Assembly: GCA_958295495.1 (NCBI GenBank)
Contig: OY282352.1
Coordinates: 4,156,548 to 4,220,547 of the forward strand
DNA: 64,000 nt
Source: an uncultured Latescibacterota bacterium
GTDB taxonomy: Bacteria; Latescibacterota; UBA2968; UBA8231
Reading direction: 5' to 3'
Positions 42,446 through 51,965 of the stretch are shown one piece after another (positions within the stretch are counted from its first letter, which is position 1; the number at the start of each line of letters is the position of its first letter). The position numbers were made by a program, and so were the translations under genes. Under the pieces are notes generated by a model. It saw only the letters and a program-made list of their open reading frames with translations. It did not search any database and was not told the DNA's origin.

Positions 42446-43309
42446 ATGCGGCTCGGCGTCGTCGGCATGTTGCCCCCGGACTTTCGCGAAATTAGCAACC
42501 AACACCTAGCGGCGATCAAGGCGCTCAACCTCACGGGCGCGGCCTTTCACGCTCCCGGGGAAGCGCTGTTTGCCGTCGCGCCCGCAGAGTGCCACAAGGT
42601 GCGCGATACCATTGCGGGCGCGGGCATGGATTTGCCCCAATTCGGCATTGGCTTCTCCGAGTGCCTGTTCGATCCCAGCCCGGCGGTGCGCGACCAAGTC
42701 GTCGGCAAAATCGAGCGCGGCATTGAAGTCGCCCGCGACTTGGCGGCCCACACCTGCCTAATCCGCACGGGCAGCCTCAACCCAGCCGGTTCGTACGCTC
42801 CGTCTCGGCGCAATCTCGCGCCCGAGGCTCGCGGCCTGCTCGTCGAGACCCTCAAGCGCGTGGCCGCCAAAGCCGAGTCCGCAGCCGTCACCATGGTCAT
42901 TGAGACGCATCTGCTCACCATCATGGGGTCGCCGGAAGTAAACCGCGACGTGCTGCAAGCCGTTGGCTCCGAGCGCATGACCGTGGTCATGGACTACGTC
43001 AACCATTTCCAGAATTTGCACCAAGTGTACAACAGCACCGAGCGGCTGCAGCACGTATTTGAGATTATGAACCCCATCTCCGTCGTCGGGCATTGCAAGG
43101 ATATCAAGCTGTCCACTGGCTTGGTGCTCCACATCGACGAGGAGGTGCCCGGCGACGGCGAACTCGACCTCGCCACCGCGCTTGCGCTGTGGCACGACGC
43201 CCATCCCGACGGCTATATGCTCCTCGAACACTTGCCCAACGAGAAGTACCCCAGAGCCGCCGCCAATGTCCACCGCATCCTTGCCGAAGCCGGCATTTCC
43301 GTGCATTAA
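42446..43309 (+). CDS. Sugar phosphate isomerase/epimerase (xylose isomerase-like TIM barrel)
   Basis: A 287-residue TIM-barrel protein of the AP endonuclease 2/xylose-isomerase-like superfamily. Metal-binding acids and histidines appear as VIETHLLTIMGS, VVMDYVNHFQNLH, VVGHCKDIK and the C-terminal GYMLLEHLPNEKYPRA. The substrate is unknown; such genes are frequent beside Gfo/Idh/MocA oxidoreductases in sugar-degrading lineages. CAAGGAG lies 8 nt before ATG 42446. It is followed 27 nt later by the ATP sulfurylase gene on the same strand. Confidence 0.83.
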   Translation: MRLGVVGMLPPDFREISNQHLAAIKALNLTGAAFHAPGEALFAVAPAECHKVRDTIAGAGMDLPQFGIGFSECLFDPSPAVRDQVVGKIERGIEVARDLAAHTCLIRTGSLNPAGSYAPSRRNLAPEARGLLVETLKRVAAKAESAAVTMVIETHLLTIMGSPEVNRDVLQAVGSERMTVVMDYVNHFQNLHQVYNSTERLQHVFEIMNPISVVGHCKDIKLSTGLVLHIDEEVPGDGELDLATALALWHDAHPDGYMLLEHLPNEKYPRAAANVHRILAEAGISVH

Positions 43310-43336
43310 ACGCACATCTAACCGAAGGAGAATACT

Positions 43337-44527
43337 GTGATTAAGCCCCACGGTGCAGAAGAACTTAAACCGCTCTACGTCGAAGACGATGCAGTGCGTA
43401 CCCAGCTTCTAGCGGAAGCCGCTAACCTGCCTTCTGTAGAAGTCTCTTCCGCGGCCGCATCCTCAGCCGTCATGCTTGGCTCGGGTTACTTTACCCCGCT
43501 TACCGGCTTTATGGACGCCGCCGCCGCCAAGAGCGTGGCTGCCAACATGCACACGGCCGACGGCCTGCTGTGGCCTACCCCGGTCGTCAACATGGTCCCC
43601 GGCGAGCAGGTTCCCGCTGACATTGGTCCCGGCAGCCGCATCGCCCTGTTGGATCCCAATGTCAACGGCAATCCCGTCCTCGCCATCCAAGAAGTGACTG
43701 CGGTCGAAGTGCTCTCGGATGCGGAGCGCGCCGCGATCATTGCCCAAGTCTTTGGCACGGACGACGACGCCCATCCTGGAGTTGCCGCTTTCAAGGCCGC
43801 GGGCGACACCCTCATCGCCGGGCCAGTCGCGGTGCTCAACTTCTCGTACTTCCCCGGGGATTTTCCCCAGACCTTCCGCACCGCTGTCGAGTTGCGCGCC
43901 GAGATCGCCGAGCGCGGTTGGAATCAGGTAGTGGCCTTCCAGACCCGCAACCCCATGCACCGCGCCCACGAAGAGTTGTGCCGCATGGCGCAGCAGGCCG
44001 TCGAAGCCGATGGCATCCTCATCCACATGCTGCTGGGCAAGCTCAAGGCCGGCGACATCCCGGCCGATGTGCGCGACGCCTCCATCCGCAAGATGGTCGA
44101 GCTCTACTTCCCGGAAAACACCGTGATGATCGCTGGCTATGGCTTCGACATGCTCTACGCCGGCCCGCGCGAGGCCGTGTTGCACGCCATCTTCCGCCAG
44201 AACAGCGGCTGCACGCATCTGATCGTGGGCCGCGACCACGCGGGCGTGGGCGATTACTACGGAGCGTTTGACGCGCAGACCATTTTCGACGGCATCGGCG
44301 ACGCCCTCGAAATCGAGATTTTCCGCGGCGATCACACTGTCTGGTGCAAGGAATGCAGCGAGGTGGTGATGATGCGCGACTGCCCGCACGACGGCGACGC
44401 GTACCTGTTCCTGTCGGGAACCCAAGTCCGCGAGAAGCTGGCTGCTGGCGAGGCCCTGCCGCCGGAGTTTGCGCGGCCGGAAGTGGCCGCGATCCTCGCG
44501 GAGTACTATCAGCGAGAAGCTGTTTAA
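43337..44527 (+). CDS. sat: Sulfate adenylyltransferase (ATP sulfurylase, homo-oligomeric Sat type)
   Basis: A 396-residue enzyme making adenosine 5'-phosphosulfate from sulfate and ATP. Motifs are QTRNPMHRAHEE (nucleotide-binding), LIVGRDHAGVGDYYG and the C-terminal DGDAYLFLSGTQVREKLAAG. The length and N-terminus (IKPHGAEELKPLYV) fit the dissimilatory/archaeal-bacterial Sat rather than CysDN. The GTG start at 43337 has GAAGGAG 8 nt upstream. No APS reductase or kinase is adjacent. It could channel sulfate released by the sulfatase at 2714, but that is only speculation. Confidence 0.93.
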   Translation: MIKPHGAEELKPLYVEDDAVRTQLLAEAANLPSVEVSSAAASSAVMLGSGYFTPLTGFMDAAAAKSVAANMHTADGLLWPTPVVNMVPGEQVPADIGPGSRIALLDPNVNGNPVLAIQEVTAVEVLSDAERAAIIAQVFGTDDDAHPGVAAFKAAGDTLIAGPVAVLNFSYFPGDFPQTFRTAVELRAEIAERGWNQVVAFQTRNPMHRAHEELCRMAQQAVEADGILIHMLLGKLKAGDIPADVRDASIRKMVELYFPENTVMIAGYGFDMLYAGPREAVLHAIFRQNSGCTHLIVGRDHAGVGDYYGAFDAQTIFDGIGDALEIEIFRGDHTVWCKECSEVVMMRDCPHDGDAYLFLSGTQVREKLAAGEALPPEFARPEVAAILAEYYQREAV

Positions 44528-44542
44528 CCAGAGGAGAACGCA

Positions 44543-44902
44543 ATGTCTGCACAGGCTGTATTTCGCGCGGCGATTCCCAAACAGGCGGCGCTAGACATTG
44601 CCCGCGCGGTCTCCTTCTACGTACAGCGACTAGGGTTTACCGAACTGTTCCAAGCGGACGATTACGCCGGTGTGCGGCGCGGCGCGGTCGAAATCCACCT
44701 GTGGCTATGCGATGACAAAAACATCCCCGAAAAAACCGCCTGCCGCGTCGAGGTGGAAAACATCGAGCCGCTCTACGCAGAATATCAGGGCGCAGGGGTG
44801 ATTCACCCGCACAGTTCGCTGCAAGTGACGCCTTGGGGCACGCAGGAATTCACCATTCTTGACTTGGACGGGAACGGGATTACGTTTTTTGAGTCGTTGT
44901 GA
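44543..44902 (+). CDS. VOC-superfamily (glyoxalase/bleomycin-resistance-like) protein
   Basis: A 119-residue single-domain vicinal-oxygen-chelate protein with paired beta-alpha-beta-beta-beta units: ARAVSFYVQRLGFTELFQ, GAVEIHLWLCDD, and the C-terminal PWGTQEFTILDLDGNGITFFE. Metal or ligand residues include H in EIHLW and E in EFTI and TFFE. It resembles bleomycin-binding-type resistance proteins but could bind another small molecule. AGAGGAG precedes the ATG, 15 nt after sat, so probably the same transcript. Confidence 0.85.
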   Translation: MSAQAVFRAAIPKQAALDIARAVSFYVQRLGFTELFQADDYAGVRRGAVEIHLWLCDDKNIPEKTACRVEVENIEPLYAEYQGAGVIHPHSSLQVTPWGTQEFTILDLDGNGITFFESL

Positions 44903-44958
44903 CGCGATAGTCAGTGGTGGATTTGCTCAACGAGACCGTATAACTGGAGAAATTTTGC

Positions 44959-46131
44959 ATGGTTACTCAGTGGAGATGGGATCAAGGACGGCTTGCCTAC
45001 TTTAGGTTTAGTAATATTGTACTAGTTGCCAATGCCCTCCGTAGGTTGGATGGAATCGAACTGCGCGGAGACGATCCAATACGCGATCACTTGATGGGTA
45101 TTACTGGATTGCCATTTAGTCCAAGTCATTATAAGGTTTGGAGGAACTATAAACGCGTATTCTCATCCTCTCTTCTTGCTTGCGAGGCAGAAGGCCGTCT
45201 CGCGGTAAGCAGCATCTGCAAACACTTTGTCGATTCCAACGATTTTCTCGAACAGCCCGATAGCTATTTCATTTATGTCTTTAGAAATTTTTCGTACCCT
45301 CATCCTGCTTTCGAGGGATACTTTGAAACATCAGTTCCCATATATCCATTCTCTGCAATAATAAAGTTTCTTTTATCTCGGACTCCTCGACGACAAGCAA
45401 CAACGGACGACATCTTTGCCTACTTAATCGGCAACGGAGTAACAGGAACTGAAAATTTAGATTTCTACCGCTGCTTAAAGAAAAGTTCGCATAAAAGCAG
45501 AGGGGACGAAGAGAGGCAGCTTCGAGAAATGATGATCTTCGCATCTCAAGCAACCTTTTTGAAATGGTTTGCTAAAAGCTTGATTTTAGATATTTCTAAC
45601 AGCGATTCAGAAGCCTTCTCTGATTTAACAAAATCCGTACAACCAAACAGGAGGCCAAAGCTATCTGATTCGACGGAAGAATTTTTCCAAATGTCTTCCA
45701 TTTGTGAGAACGCAATACAAATCCCAAGAATCGCTGAAAGAGAATCGCCGGTAGAAGTAGAATTTACTGAAGGAAAAAGGCGGCGTACAACACACTTACG
45801 TGCTGAACGGAGTCCTGCTCTAAGAAAAGCTCTTTTTGCCAGCTTGCCATCCCCATACCGTTGCGACATGTGCCAGCTCATTCCCAAGCTAAAATACGAT
45901 TGGGTTGACAACATCCTAGAAGTACATCACCTTTTACCTCTCTCGTCGCCTGTGTTTATAGAAAACGAGGGAACCTCGCTGCAAGATGTCGTCGCCATTT
46001 GTCCAAATTGTCATAAAAGTGTTCATGTATATTATCGAAATTGGCTAAAAGAAAATTCTATTGAGGATTTCCCAGACAAAAATACAGTCACTTCTGTGTA
46101 TAATAAAGCAAAATCAGGTGTTGCAAAATGA
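44959..46131 (+). CDS. HNH restriction endonuclease (type II R-M)
   Basis: 390 residues. The C-terminal quarter is an HNH nuclease: a zinc-type CDMCQ pair near residue 300, then LEVHHLLPLSS with the catalytic His pair, and VAICPNCHKSVH. The N-terminal 280 residues are helical with no recognised domain and presumably determine target recognition. The codon usage is A/T-richer than flanking metabolic genes, indicating horizontal arrival. The stop overlaps the methylase ATG by 4 nt. The cognate sequence is unknown; cleavage presumably protects against unmodified phage DNA. Confidence 0.82.
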   Translation: MVTQWRWDQGRLAYFRFSNIVLVANALRRLDGIELRGDDPIRDHLMGITGLPFSPSHYKVWRNYKRVFSSSLLACEAEGRLAVSSICKHFVDSNDFLEQPDSYFIYVFRNFSYPHPAFEGYFETSVPIYPFSAIIKFLLSRTPRRQATTDDIFAYLIGNGVTGTENLDFYRCLKKSSHKSRGDEERQLREMMIFASQATFLKWFAKSLILDISNSDSEAFSDLTKSVQPNRRPKLSDSTEEFFQMSSICENAIQIPRIAERESPVEVEFTEGKRRRTTHLRAERSPALRKALFASLPSPYRCDMCQLIPKLKYDWVDNILEVHHLLPLSSPVFIENEGTSLQDVVAICPNCHKSVHVYYRNWLKENSIEDFPDKNTVTSVYNKAKSGVAK

Positions 46132-47321
46132 GAAAGCTAAAATTAAACGAGCAGAGCGAACTGTTAAAATACTGTAAGACTCACTCTAAGAAACTCTCTT
46201 CAGAGTTAAAAAAGCTAGGGTTGAGCTATGATTCATTAGTTTATGAAAATAATAAAAGAATAGATAATCTATTTCCTGAATCTAGCTTAAAGTACAAAAC
46301 GCTTAGTGAACTTAAAAAACATAAAAGAGACATGCCGCTAGTAAGTTTTTTTTCTGGATGTGGCGGTCTCGACTTAGGATTTGAGTTCGCTGGATTCAAG
46401 ACGGTAGCAATGATAGAGATTAGCGAAATTTTCTGCAATACGTTGCGCGACAATTTTTCTACAACTGTCATTGGACCTCCTGAATACAATGGTGATGTCA
46501 AGGATACTGATGCGATTATAGATATACTAAAGAGCATTGGTATTAAAGAAAATTTTCCAGGTGTTTTTGTCGGAGGTCCGCCTTGTCAACCCTTTAGTAT
46601 CGCTGCTAATCAGAGATTTTCAAAGAATGGTAAAAAATTCAAAAGAGTAGGTTTTAACCACAAAGGTTACGGAAATCTCCTTTTCGATTACATATTTCTC
46701 GTTAAGATATTTAGGCCGAAGGCATTTCTGATCGAAAATGTGGAAGGCTTGCTAACACTGGACGGCGGTCGCCAAGTGTCTGAGGCGTGTCAAATTCTAG
46801 CGGGACTAGGATATACAGTAGAAAAACCCACACTACTGAATGCGGCTAATTTCTCTGTTCCGCAGAATAGATTGCGTACATTTATCATTGGGATAGTAGA
46901 TGGCTCTTTTCGATTCCCGCAGAAACAATTTTCTACGGTACCATGTGGTAAGGCATTAGAGAAGTCGATAGCTGGTTTGGCCAATAACGAAACTAGAGAG
47001 CACAAAGCAGAGTCGATTGAAAGATACATGAATTTGGATTATGGAAAGAGGGACAAATTGGGTAGGGTAGATAGACTGAACCCGATGCTGCCCTCAAAGA
47101 CGGTCATTGCTGGCGGCACCAAGGGGGGCGGACGGTCGCATCTGCACCCCCATATACCTCGGACTATGTCTGTAAGAGAGTGCGCTCGCTTACAAACATT
47201 TCCAGACGACTTTGTTTTCACCGGGCCTCCGGCGAGGCAATTCACCCAAGTAGGAAATGCAGTCCCGCCGCTACTGGCGTACCAACTCGCCGAACAGATA
47301 TTCGAGGGGCTTAACGCCTGA
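46128..47321 (+). CDS. DNA (cytosine-5-)-methyltransferase (type II R-M)
   Basis: A 397-residue C5 methylase with motifs in canonical order: I (SFFSGCGGLDLGFEFAGF, about residues 73-90), IV with the catalytic Cys (GGPPCQPFS, about 148-156), VI (IENVEGLL), VIII (PQNRLRTFIIG) and X (QVGNAVPPLLAYQLAEQI). An N-terminal 65-residue helical extension precedes motif I. It should protect the host from the HNH nuclease encoded just upstream. Low GC compared with the rest of the window, shared with its partner. Confidence 0.94.
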   Translation: MRKLKLNEQSELLKYCKTHSKKLSSELKKLGLSYDSLVYENNKRIDNLFPESSLKYKTLSELKKHKRDMPLVSFFSGCGGLDLGFEFAGFKTVAMIEISEIFCNTLRDNFSTTVIGPPEYNGDVKDTDAIIDILKSIGIKENFPGVFVGGPPCQPFSIAANQRFSKNGKKFKRVGFNHKGYGNLLFDYIFLVKIFRPKAFLIENVEGLLTLDGGRQVSEACQILAGLGYTVEKPTLLNAANFSVPQNRLRTFIIGIVDGSFRFPQKQFSTVPCGKALEKSIAGLANNETREHKAESIERYMNLDYGKRDKLGRVDRLNPMLPSKTVIAGGTKGGGRSHLHPHIPRTMSVRECARLQTFPDDFVFTGPPARQFTQVGNAVPPLLAYQLAEQIFEGLNA

Positions 47322-47478
47322 AGCTGCTATAGCTGGTTAAAAGGCAAGACCTTTGTGCGTACTCATGCGTTGTGGACCACCTGTTTTGAACAGATCAAAG
47401 ACCTATTTGTCAAGGGCATTCGACAGAAGAAATACGTCCATTTTCCCAAGTTGAAACAATATACAATATCTCTTAAAT

Positions 47479-47497
47479 GATATAGAATTTCTATATC
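47479..47497. promoter_or_regulatory. Perfect 9-1-9 palindrome upstream of the OLD gene
   Basis: GATATAGAA-t-TTCTATATC lies 80 nt before the OLD-family start codon in the 255-nt gap after the methylase gene. The AT-rich perfect dyad is typical of a repressor site. No regulator gene is adjacent. The remainder of 47322-47576 shows no gene. Confidence 0.5.
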
Positions 47498-47576
47498 TCA
47501 TCTCGGACAAGGTGATAGCACCAAGTGCGATGGTGGAGAAGGTAGCTAGCACTGGAAAACTTAGGAGGATTGCAAA

Positions 47577-49667
47577 ATGAAATTGACCATAAAGCTGTTT
47601 AGAGTTCTAAATTACCGCAACATCAACGACAGCGGCTGGATTCCGCTCGAGCGCGTGACGGCTTTTGTTGGCCGGAACGAATCCGGCAAGACTGCTCTGC
47701 TAAAGGCTCTGCACAAGTTCAATCCGGCAACCGCTGAGCCTTACAACGCGCAACGGGAGTTCCCGCGTGACCGATTCACGGCTGAGTATCGAGATGATAG
47801 CGAATGGCCGGTGTGCTCGGTAGAATTTGAGCTTTCAGATGAATTTCAACAGGAACTTAGGGAACGTTTGAACGGTGCCGAGATACCGCAGAAGGCGATT
47901 TTGACGCGCTTCTATGACGGATCTCTAAAGTTCAAATACGATCTAGATGTACCACTGGATCTGGTTGAACCTAATGAGCTAAAAGAGGCGTTAAATGTAT
48001 GCGCGAAAGAGGCGCGGCGGCTTTCGTCCCCAGACTATCAAGAGCCTGAAATGCAAGGGCTCAGGACAAATCTGGCGAATTGGGCTGACGAGAAGAAAGA
48101 TGCTATTGCCGGATTCCAAGATTTGCGAACGGATGAGGGTGTCGGACTGTTGCATCAAGTGAGGGAAGAAGCGAACAGATTTGCACATCCTGTATCGGCC
48201 GATCTGATTGAGGGTCTAAATGAAAAGGTCAATTGTCTAATCAGCCGCTCCGAAGAGTCCTCAGTTCCAGAACAGCTTAATAAAGCTGTCAAGAGCGAAC
48301 TACCTGTTTTTATTTATTTTGAGAACTATGGCATTCTTGATGGCCCGGTGTACTTGCCGCGATTCTTGGAGGCCTTGAGGTCGGAACCGCAAAATTCGCG
48401 TGTTCGGACTATCAATGCGGTGTTCAAACATGTGAATCTCACTGCCAAAGAAATTGCGGATTTAGGCGATGGAGAGGCAAGACAAGTACGCAGACATAAT
48501 TATTCTGTTACTGAAGACAGGATTCAACAGGATCAGAATCATATAGACCTACGAAGCATTAAACTAAACTCTGCGTCTATTGATATTTCGAAGAGGTTTA
48601 GCCAGTGGTTTGGTCAGAGGCGACACAAAATCAGATATCAGGCCGACGGCGATTATTTTCGTATATGGATATCTGATGATCGAAGGCCAGATGTGGATAT
48701 AGAACTGGAAAGCCGTAGCAAGGGCTTCCAATGGTTCTTCTCGTTTTACTTGCTGTTTTTGGTGGAATCAGAGGAAGGACATAAGGACGCTGTCTTACTG
48801 CTGGACGAGCCGGGGTTGCATCTGCACCCAACCGCACAGCAAGAACTGATATCGTTCTTTGAAAAGCTGTCGGAAGATAATCCGCTTATCTACACCACGC
48901 ACTCTCCTTTCTTGATAGATGGTGAGCATATACACAGAGTTCGACCTGTAACCGAAGATGAAACGGGACATTCGCGCATCAGTATCGATGGCTGGCCGAA
49001 AGACAGGGAAACGATTTTTCCTTTGCAAGCGGCAGCGGGTTACGCAATGGTGCGCGGGCTTTTTCAGCATAAAAAAAATGTGCTAGTGGAAGGGATGGCG
49101 GATTACCTTTATCTCCACAGTTTGAATCTTCATTGTCGTACGCTCGGGCGTCAGAGTTTGCCTGACGATATCTACATAACGCCGTGCGGAGGAACCAAAA
49201 ACGTTGGTTATATCGCGTCGTTGTTTCTTGGACAGAAAGTGCGCCCGGTGATATTGCTTGATGGCGACGATGCTGGGAGGGCACGGCGAGATTCCCTGAT
49301 GAAGGAATTGTATGAGAGCAATGAAAAGGCAGTATTGATGTTGGGAGATGTGTTAAGCCAAGAGGAGTGCGAGATTGAGGATATCATTGGTGAGGAGACA
49401 ATCCTAGCAGTACTGAGCGAGTTCGTTGGCAAGACAGTAAGTTTGAACCAAGATGATCGTAACCGAGGTAGTCTTGTTGACCAAATCAAGTGTGCTACTA
49501 ATCGAGATAACATCGAGTTGCCAGAAGGTTGGAAGCCAGAGGTCGCACACCGGATCGTCGTATCGTGGTCGACGGCTGAGTCAACGAAAATACCGGAAGA
49601 CATTTTGAATAGGGCAGAGGTGCTATTCAAAGAATTGATAAGGCGTTTTGAAGATATAGCCCTGTAA
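47577..49667 (+). CDS. OLD-family ATP-dependent nuclease (AAA + TOPRIM)
   Basis: A 696-residue overcoming-lysogenisation-defect family nuclease. The N-terminal SMC-like ATPase has Walker A VGRNESGKTALL (about 31-42) and Walker B AVLLLDEPGLHLHP (about 404-417) with the H-loop YTTHSPFLID. The C-terminal TOPRIM domain has VLVEGMADYLYLH (catalytic Glu) and VILLDGDDAGR. It has the SMC-like insertion rather than a Gabija partner; no UvrD-like GajB follows. A strong AGGAGG precedes ATG 47577. Presumed antiphage role. Confidence 0.87.
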   Translation: MKLTIKLFRVLNYRNINDSGWIPLERVTAFVGRNESGKTALLKALHKFNPATAEPYNAQREFPRDRFTAEYRDDSEWPVCSVEFELSDEFQQELRERLNGAEIPQKAILTRFYDGSLKFKYDLDVPLDLVEPNELKEALNVCAKEARRLSSPDYQEPEMQGLRTNLANWADEKKDAIAGFQDLRTDEGVGLLHQVREEANRFAHPVSADLIEGLNEKVNCLISRSEESSVPEQLNKAVKSELPVFIYFENYGILDGPVYLPRFLEALRSEPQNSRVRTINAVFKHVNLTAKEIADLGDGEARQVRRHNYSVTEDRIQQDQNHIDLRSIKLNSASIDISKRFSQWFGQRRHKIRYQADGDYFRIWISDDRRPDVDIELESRSKGFQWFFSFYLLFLVESEEGHKDAVLLLDEPGLHLHPTAQQELISFFEKLSEDNPLIYTTHSPFLIDGEHIHRVRPVTEDETGHSRISIDGWPKDRETIFPLQAAAGYAMVRGLFQHKKNVLVEGMADYLYLHSLNLHCRTLGRQSLPDDIYITPCGGTKNVGYIASLFLGQKVRPVILLDGDDAGRARRDSLMKELYESNEKAVLMLGDVLSQEECEIEDIIGEETILAVLSEFVGKTVSLNQDDRNRGSLVDQIKCATNRDNIELPEGWKPEVAHRIVVSWSTAESTKIPEDILNRAEVLFKELIRRFEDIAL

Positions 49668-49687
49668 ATTAAGGATGTTCCGTGTGT

Positions 49688-50004
49688 GAACTGAGAGTAC
49701 CCCTTCCCCCGCCCAACAAGCCGCCATCGCCGCGTATTTGGACAAAAACACCGCCGCTATCGACGACGCCATCACCCGCGCCCGCCGGGAAATCGAATTG
49801 CTGAGCGAATACCGCACCCGCCTGGTTGCCGAAATTCGCGAGCGATTCGGGATTGAGAAGAAAAACCGGTCAATGGCTTCGCGCCTCATTCGCGACGCTG
49901 TGGAGGCAGGTCTCATCGTTGCAAATGTTCCCGATGCGCCGCCCAAGCAGATGAAATACGTACCGTTCTGGGCTTCTCTAAGAAGAGTGGTAGATTTAAC
50001 TTGA
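49688..50004 (+). pseudogene. Chimeric remnant: hsdS 3' piece joined to the tail of an AlbA/AAA_4-type gene
   Basis: Translated, 49688-49712 gives the HsdS-like ELRVPLPPP. After a 1-nt shift follows the classic HsdS C-terminal coiled coil (QQAAIAAYLDKNTAAIDDAI, then RREIELLSEYRTRLVAEI). At about residue 35 of the open frame this changes to EKKNRSMASRLIRDAVEAGL and KYVPFWA, which resembles the winged-helix end of Schlafen/AlbA_2-type ATP-binding proteins. No intact start exists. Three copies of ACTTGACTGG follow (49999, 50010, 50075). Confidence 0.65.
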
Positions 50005-50095
50005 CTGGTACTTGACTGGCAACCGGCGATTGATTGCCTATTTTTCTAACTCGTTGACAGTAAAAGAGTTATTTACTTGACTGGCGTTGTCCGTA

Positions 50096-51815
50096 ATGAC
50101 CGAAATAACTTTCAAAGGTAGCCGCGACATGAACATCACACGCATTGACCAGTTGCGCTGTCAGCCGACAGAGATGGAATGGTTGGAGTTCAAGCGCAAT
50201 CGCTGCGAACCCGAGCAACTCGGAGAATATCTGTCCGCGCTTGCGAACTCGGCCTGCCTCGCTGGTCAACGGTCGGGCTATCTGATCTTCGGAATTGACG
50301 ACGAGACACACGAGGTCGTCGGCACGAATTTCGATCCCCGCAACACCAAGGCGAAGGGCAACCAAGACCTGCTGCTGTGGCTCGCGGCGGGCCTGCATCC
50401 CAATACGGGATTCGAGCCACGTATCGTCGATCACCCAGCCGGGCGGGTCGTCGTCTTTGAGGTCGCTCCGGCGCGGGATCATCCGGTCAACTTTTACGGA
50501 ACAGCGTACATTCGGGTCGGTACCAGCAAGACCAAACTCAGCAATCATCCCGAGAAAGCGCGGGCGATTTGGACGCATGGGAACGACTGGTCCGCGGAAG
50601 TGTGTGAACAAGCGAGTCTCCACGACCTCGCCCCTGAAGCCATAGCTAAAGCACGCGAGCAGTTCGTCGTCAGACATCCGGCACGGGCAACCGAAGTCGA
50701 GGGATGGGACGACACGACCTTTCTCAACAAGGCGCGGGTGCTGCAGCAGGGCACGCTGACAAATGCCGCGTTGCTGTTGCTCGGACAGCCTGAAGCGTCG
50801 GCTCTGCTGGTGCCAGCAGTGGCACAAATCTCTTGGGTGCTCAAGGATGCCCACAACCGCGAATTGGATTGCGAGCATATTGATCCGCCGTTCTTGCTCG
50901 CCGGCGATCACCTTCTGCAACGCATCCGCAACCTCACTGTGCGTGCCCTTCCAAACGGAACCCTGTTCCCGAAGGAGTTCACCCAGTACGACCCGTGGGT
51001 GATCCGCGAGGCCCTGCACAACAGCATCGCTCACCAAGACTATCGCCTTCGAGGCCGGATCGTCGTCGTTGAGTTCCCCGCCCGCATCTCGTTGACCAAC
51101 GTCGGTGATTTTTTGCCCGGCGATGTCGCAACGGTCATCCGGCAGGACGCTCCCCAAGCTATCTACCGCAACCCGTTCTTGGCGCGTGCGATGGTCGAAT
51201 TGAATCTGATTGACACGCAAGGCGGTGGCATCAAGCGCATGTTCGACACGCAGAGGAAGCGTTCCTTCCCACTGCCGGACTACGACTTGACCGAGATGGA
51301 GACGAGCCGCGTGACCGTGAGCCTCCACGGCTGCATCCTCGACGAGCGTTACACGCGCCTCTTGATGGAACGGACCGACTTAGACCTCAACCGCGCCATA
51401 CTCTCTCGACCGCGTGCAAAAGGGACTGCCTATCAGCCGACAAGAGCATCGCCTTACGAAGGCCGAGGGTCTTGTCGAAGGCCGTTACCCGAACCTGATG
51501 GTCGCCGGATTGGTCGCCAAGGCGACGGGCGAGGCTGGCCGCCACATCCGCGAGCGCGGATTCGACAAGCAGTACTACTTGGATCTGATCATAGCTTTGG
51601 TACGCGAGCACGGGCCGGTCAGCCGCAAAGAGATCAATCAGGCCCTGATACCCAAGTTGCCCGACCGACTGACGGACGCGCAGAAGTGGTCAAGGGTCCG
51701 CAATCTCATACAGGAACTGCGTTGCTCCGATCTGATTGTCAACCGAGGCACCCGCGCTCAACCCGCTTGGGAACTCACAGACGCGCACCTAAAGAATAAT
51801 AGTAAAGAAAATTAA
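50096..51815 (+). pseudogene. Schlafen/AlbA_2-type ATP-binding protein with a frameshift
   Basis: The frame from 50096 (or ATG 50129, MNITRIDQL) encodes an AlbA_2/Schlafen-like N-terminal domain (EMEWLEFKRNR, GYLIFGIDDETHEVVG) and an ATPase-like HATPase_4 region (REALHNSIAHQDYRLRG, ISLTNVGDFLPG, GGGIKRMF). At about 51400 the similarity moves to another frame, giving KGLPISRQEHRLTKAEGLVE and a winged-helix end (VSRKEINQALIPKLPD) up to stop 51815. Without the shift, the first frame continues to 51799 as low-complexity Arg/Pro-rich sequence. About 570 residues if repaired. Such proteins occur beside type I R-M genes as helicase- or RNA-cleaving accessory factors. Confidence 0.75.
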
Positions 51816-51876
51816 ACGGAAAAGGATGACGCATATCTACGTAACCTTTTGTTTTTCCTGTATTTTTTCTTTACTT

Positions 51877-51921
51877 AATTTCAAATTTATTGAAATTTTA
51901 GTAAAGGATTTAGTAAAGGAT
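51877..51921. promoter_or_regulatory. Inverted repeat plus two 12-bp direct repeats before hsdR
   Basis: AATTTCAA-attta-TTGAAATT (51877-51897) is immediately followed by two perfect tandem copies of TTAGTAAAGGAT (51898-51909 and 51910-51921). The stretch is strongly AT-rich against GC-rich surroundings and ends about 45 nt before the hsdR start, so it is likely a promoter/operator region. Confidence 0.5.
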
Positions 51922-51965
51922 TTAATCAATCCGCATCAATTATGCTGGTTGACTGGAGCTACCCC

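Noticed and set aside
50069..51328. Open frame of 419 codons antisense to the AlbA-type gene
   Set aside because: No family resemblance, no ribosome-binding site, and the sense strand shows a known domain.
51898..51921. Possible CRISPR repeats
   Set aside because: Only two adjacent 12-bp units without spacers; no cas gene anywhere in the window.
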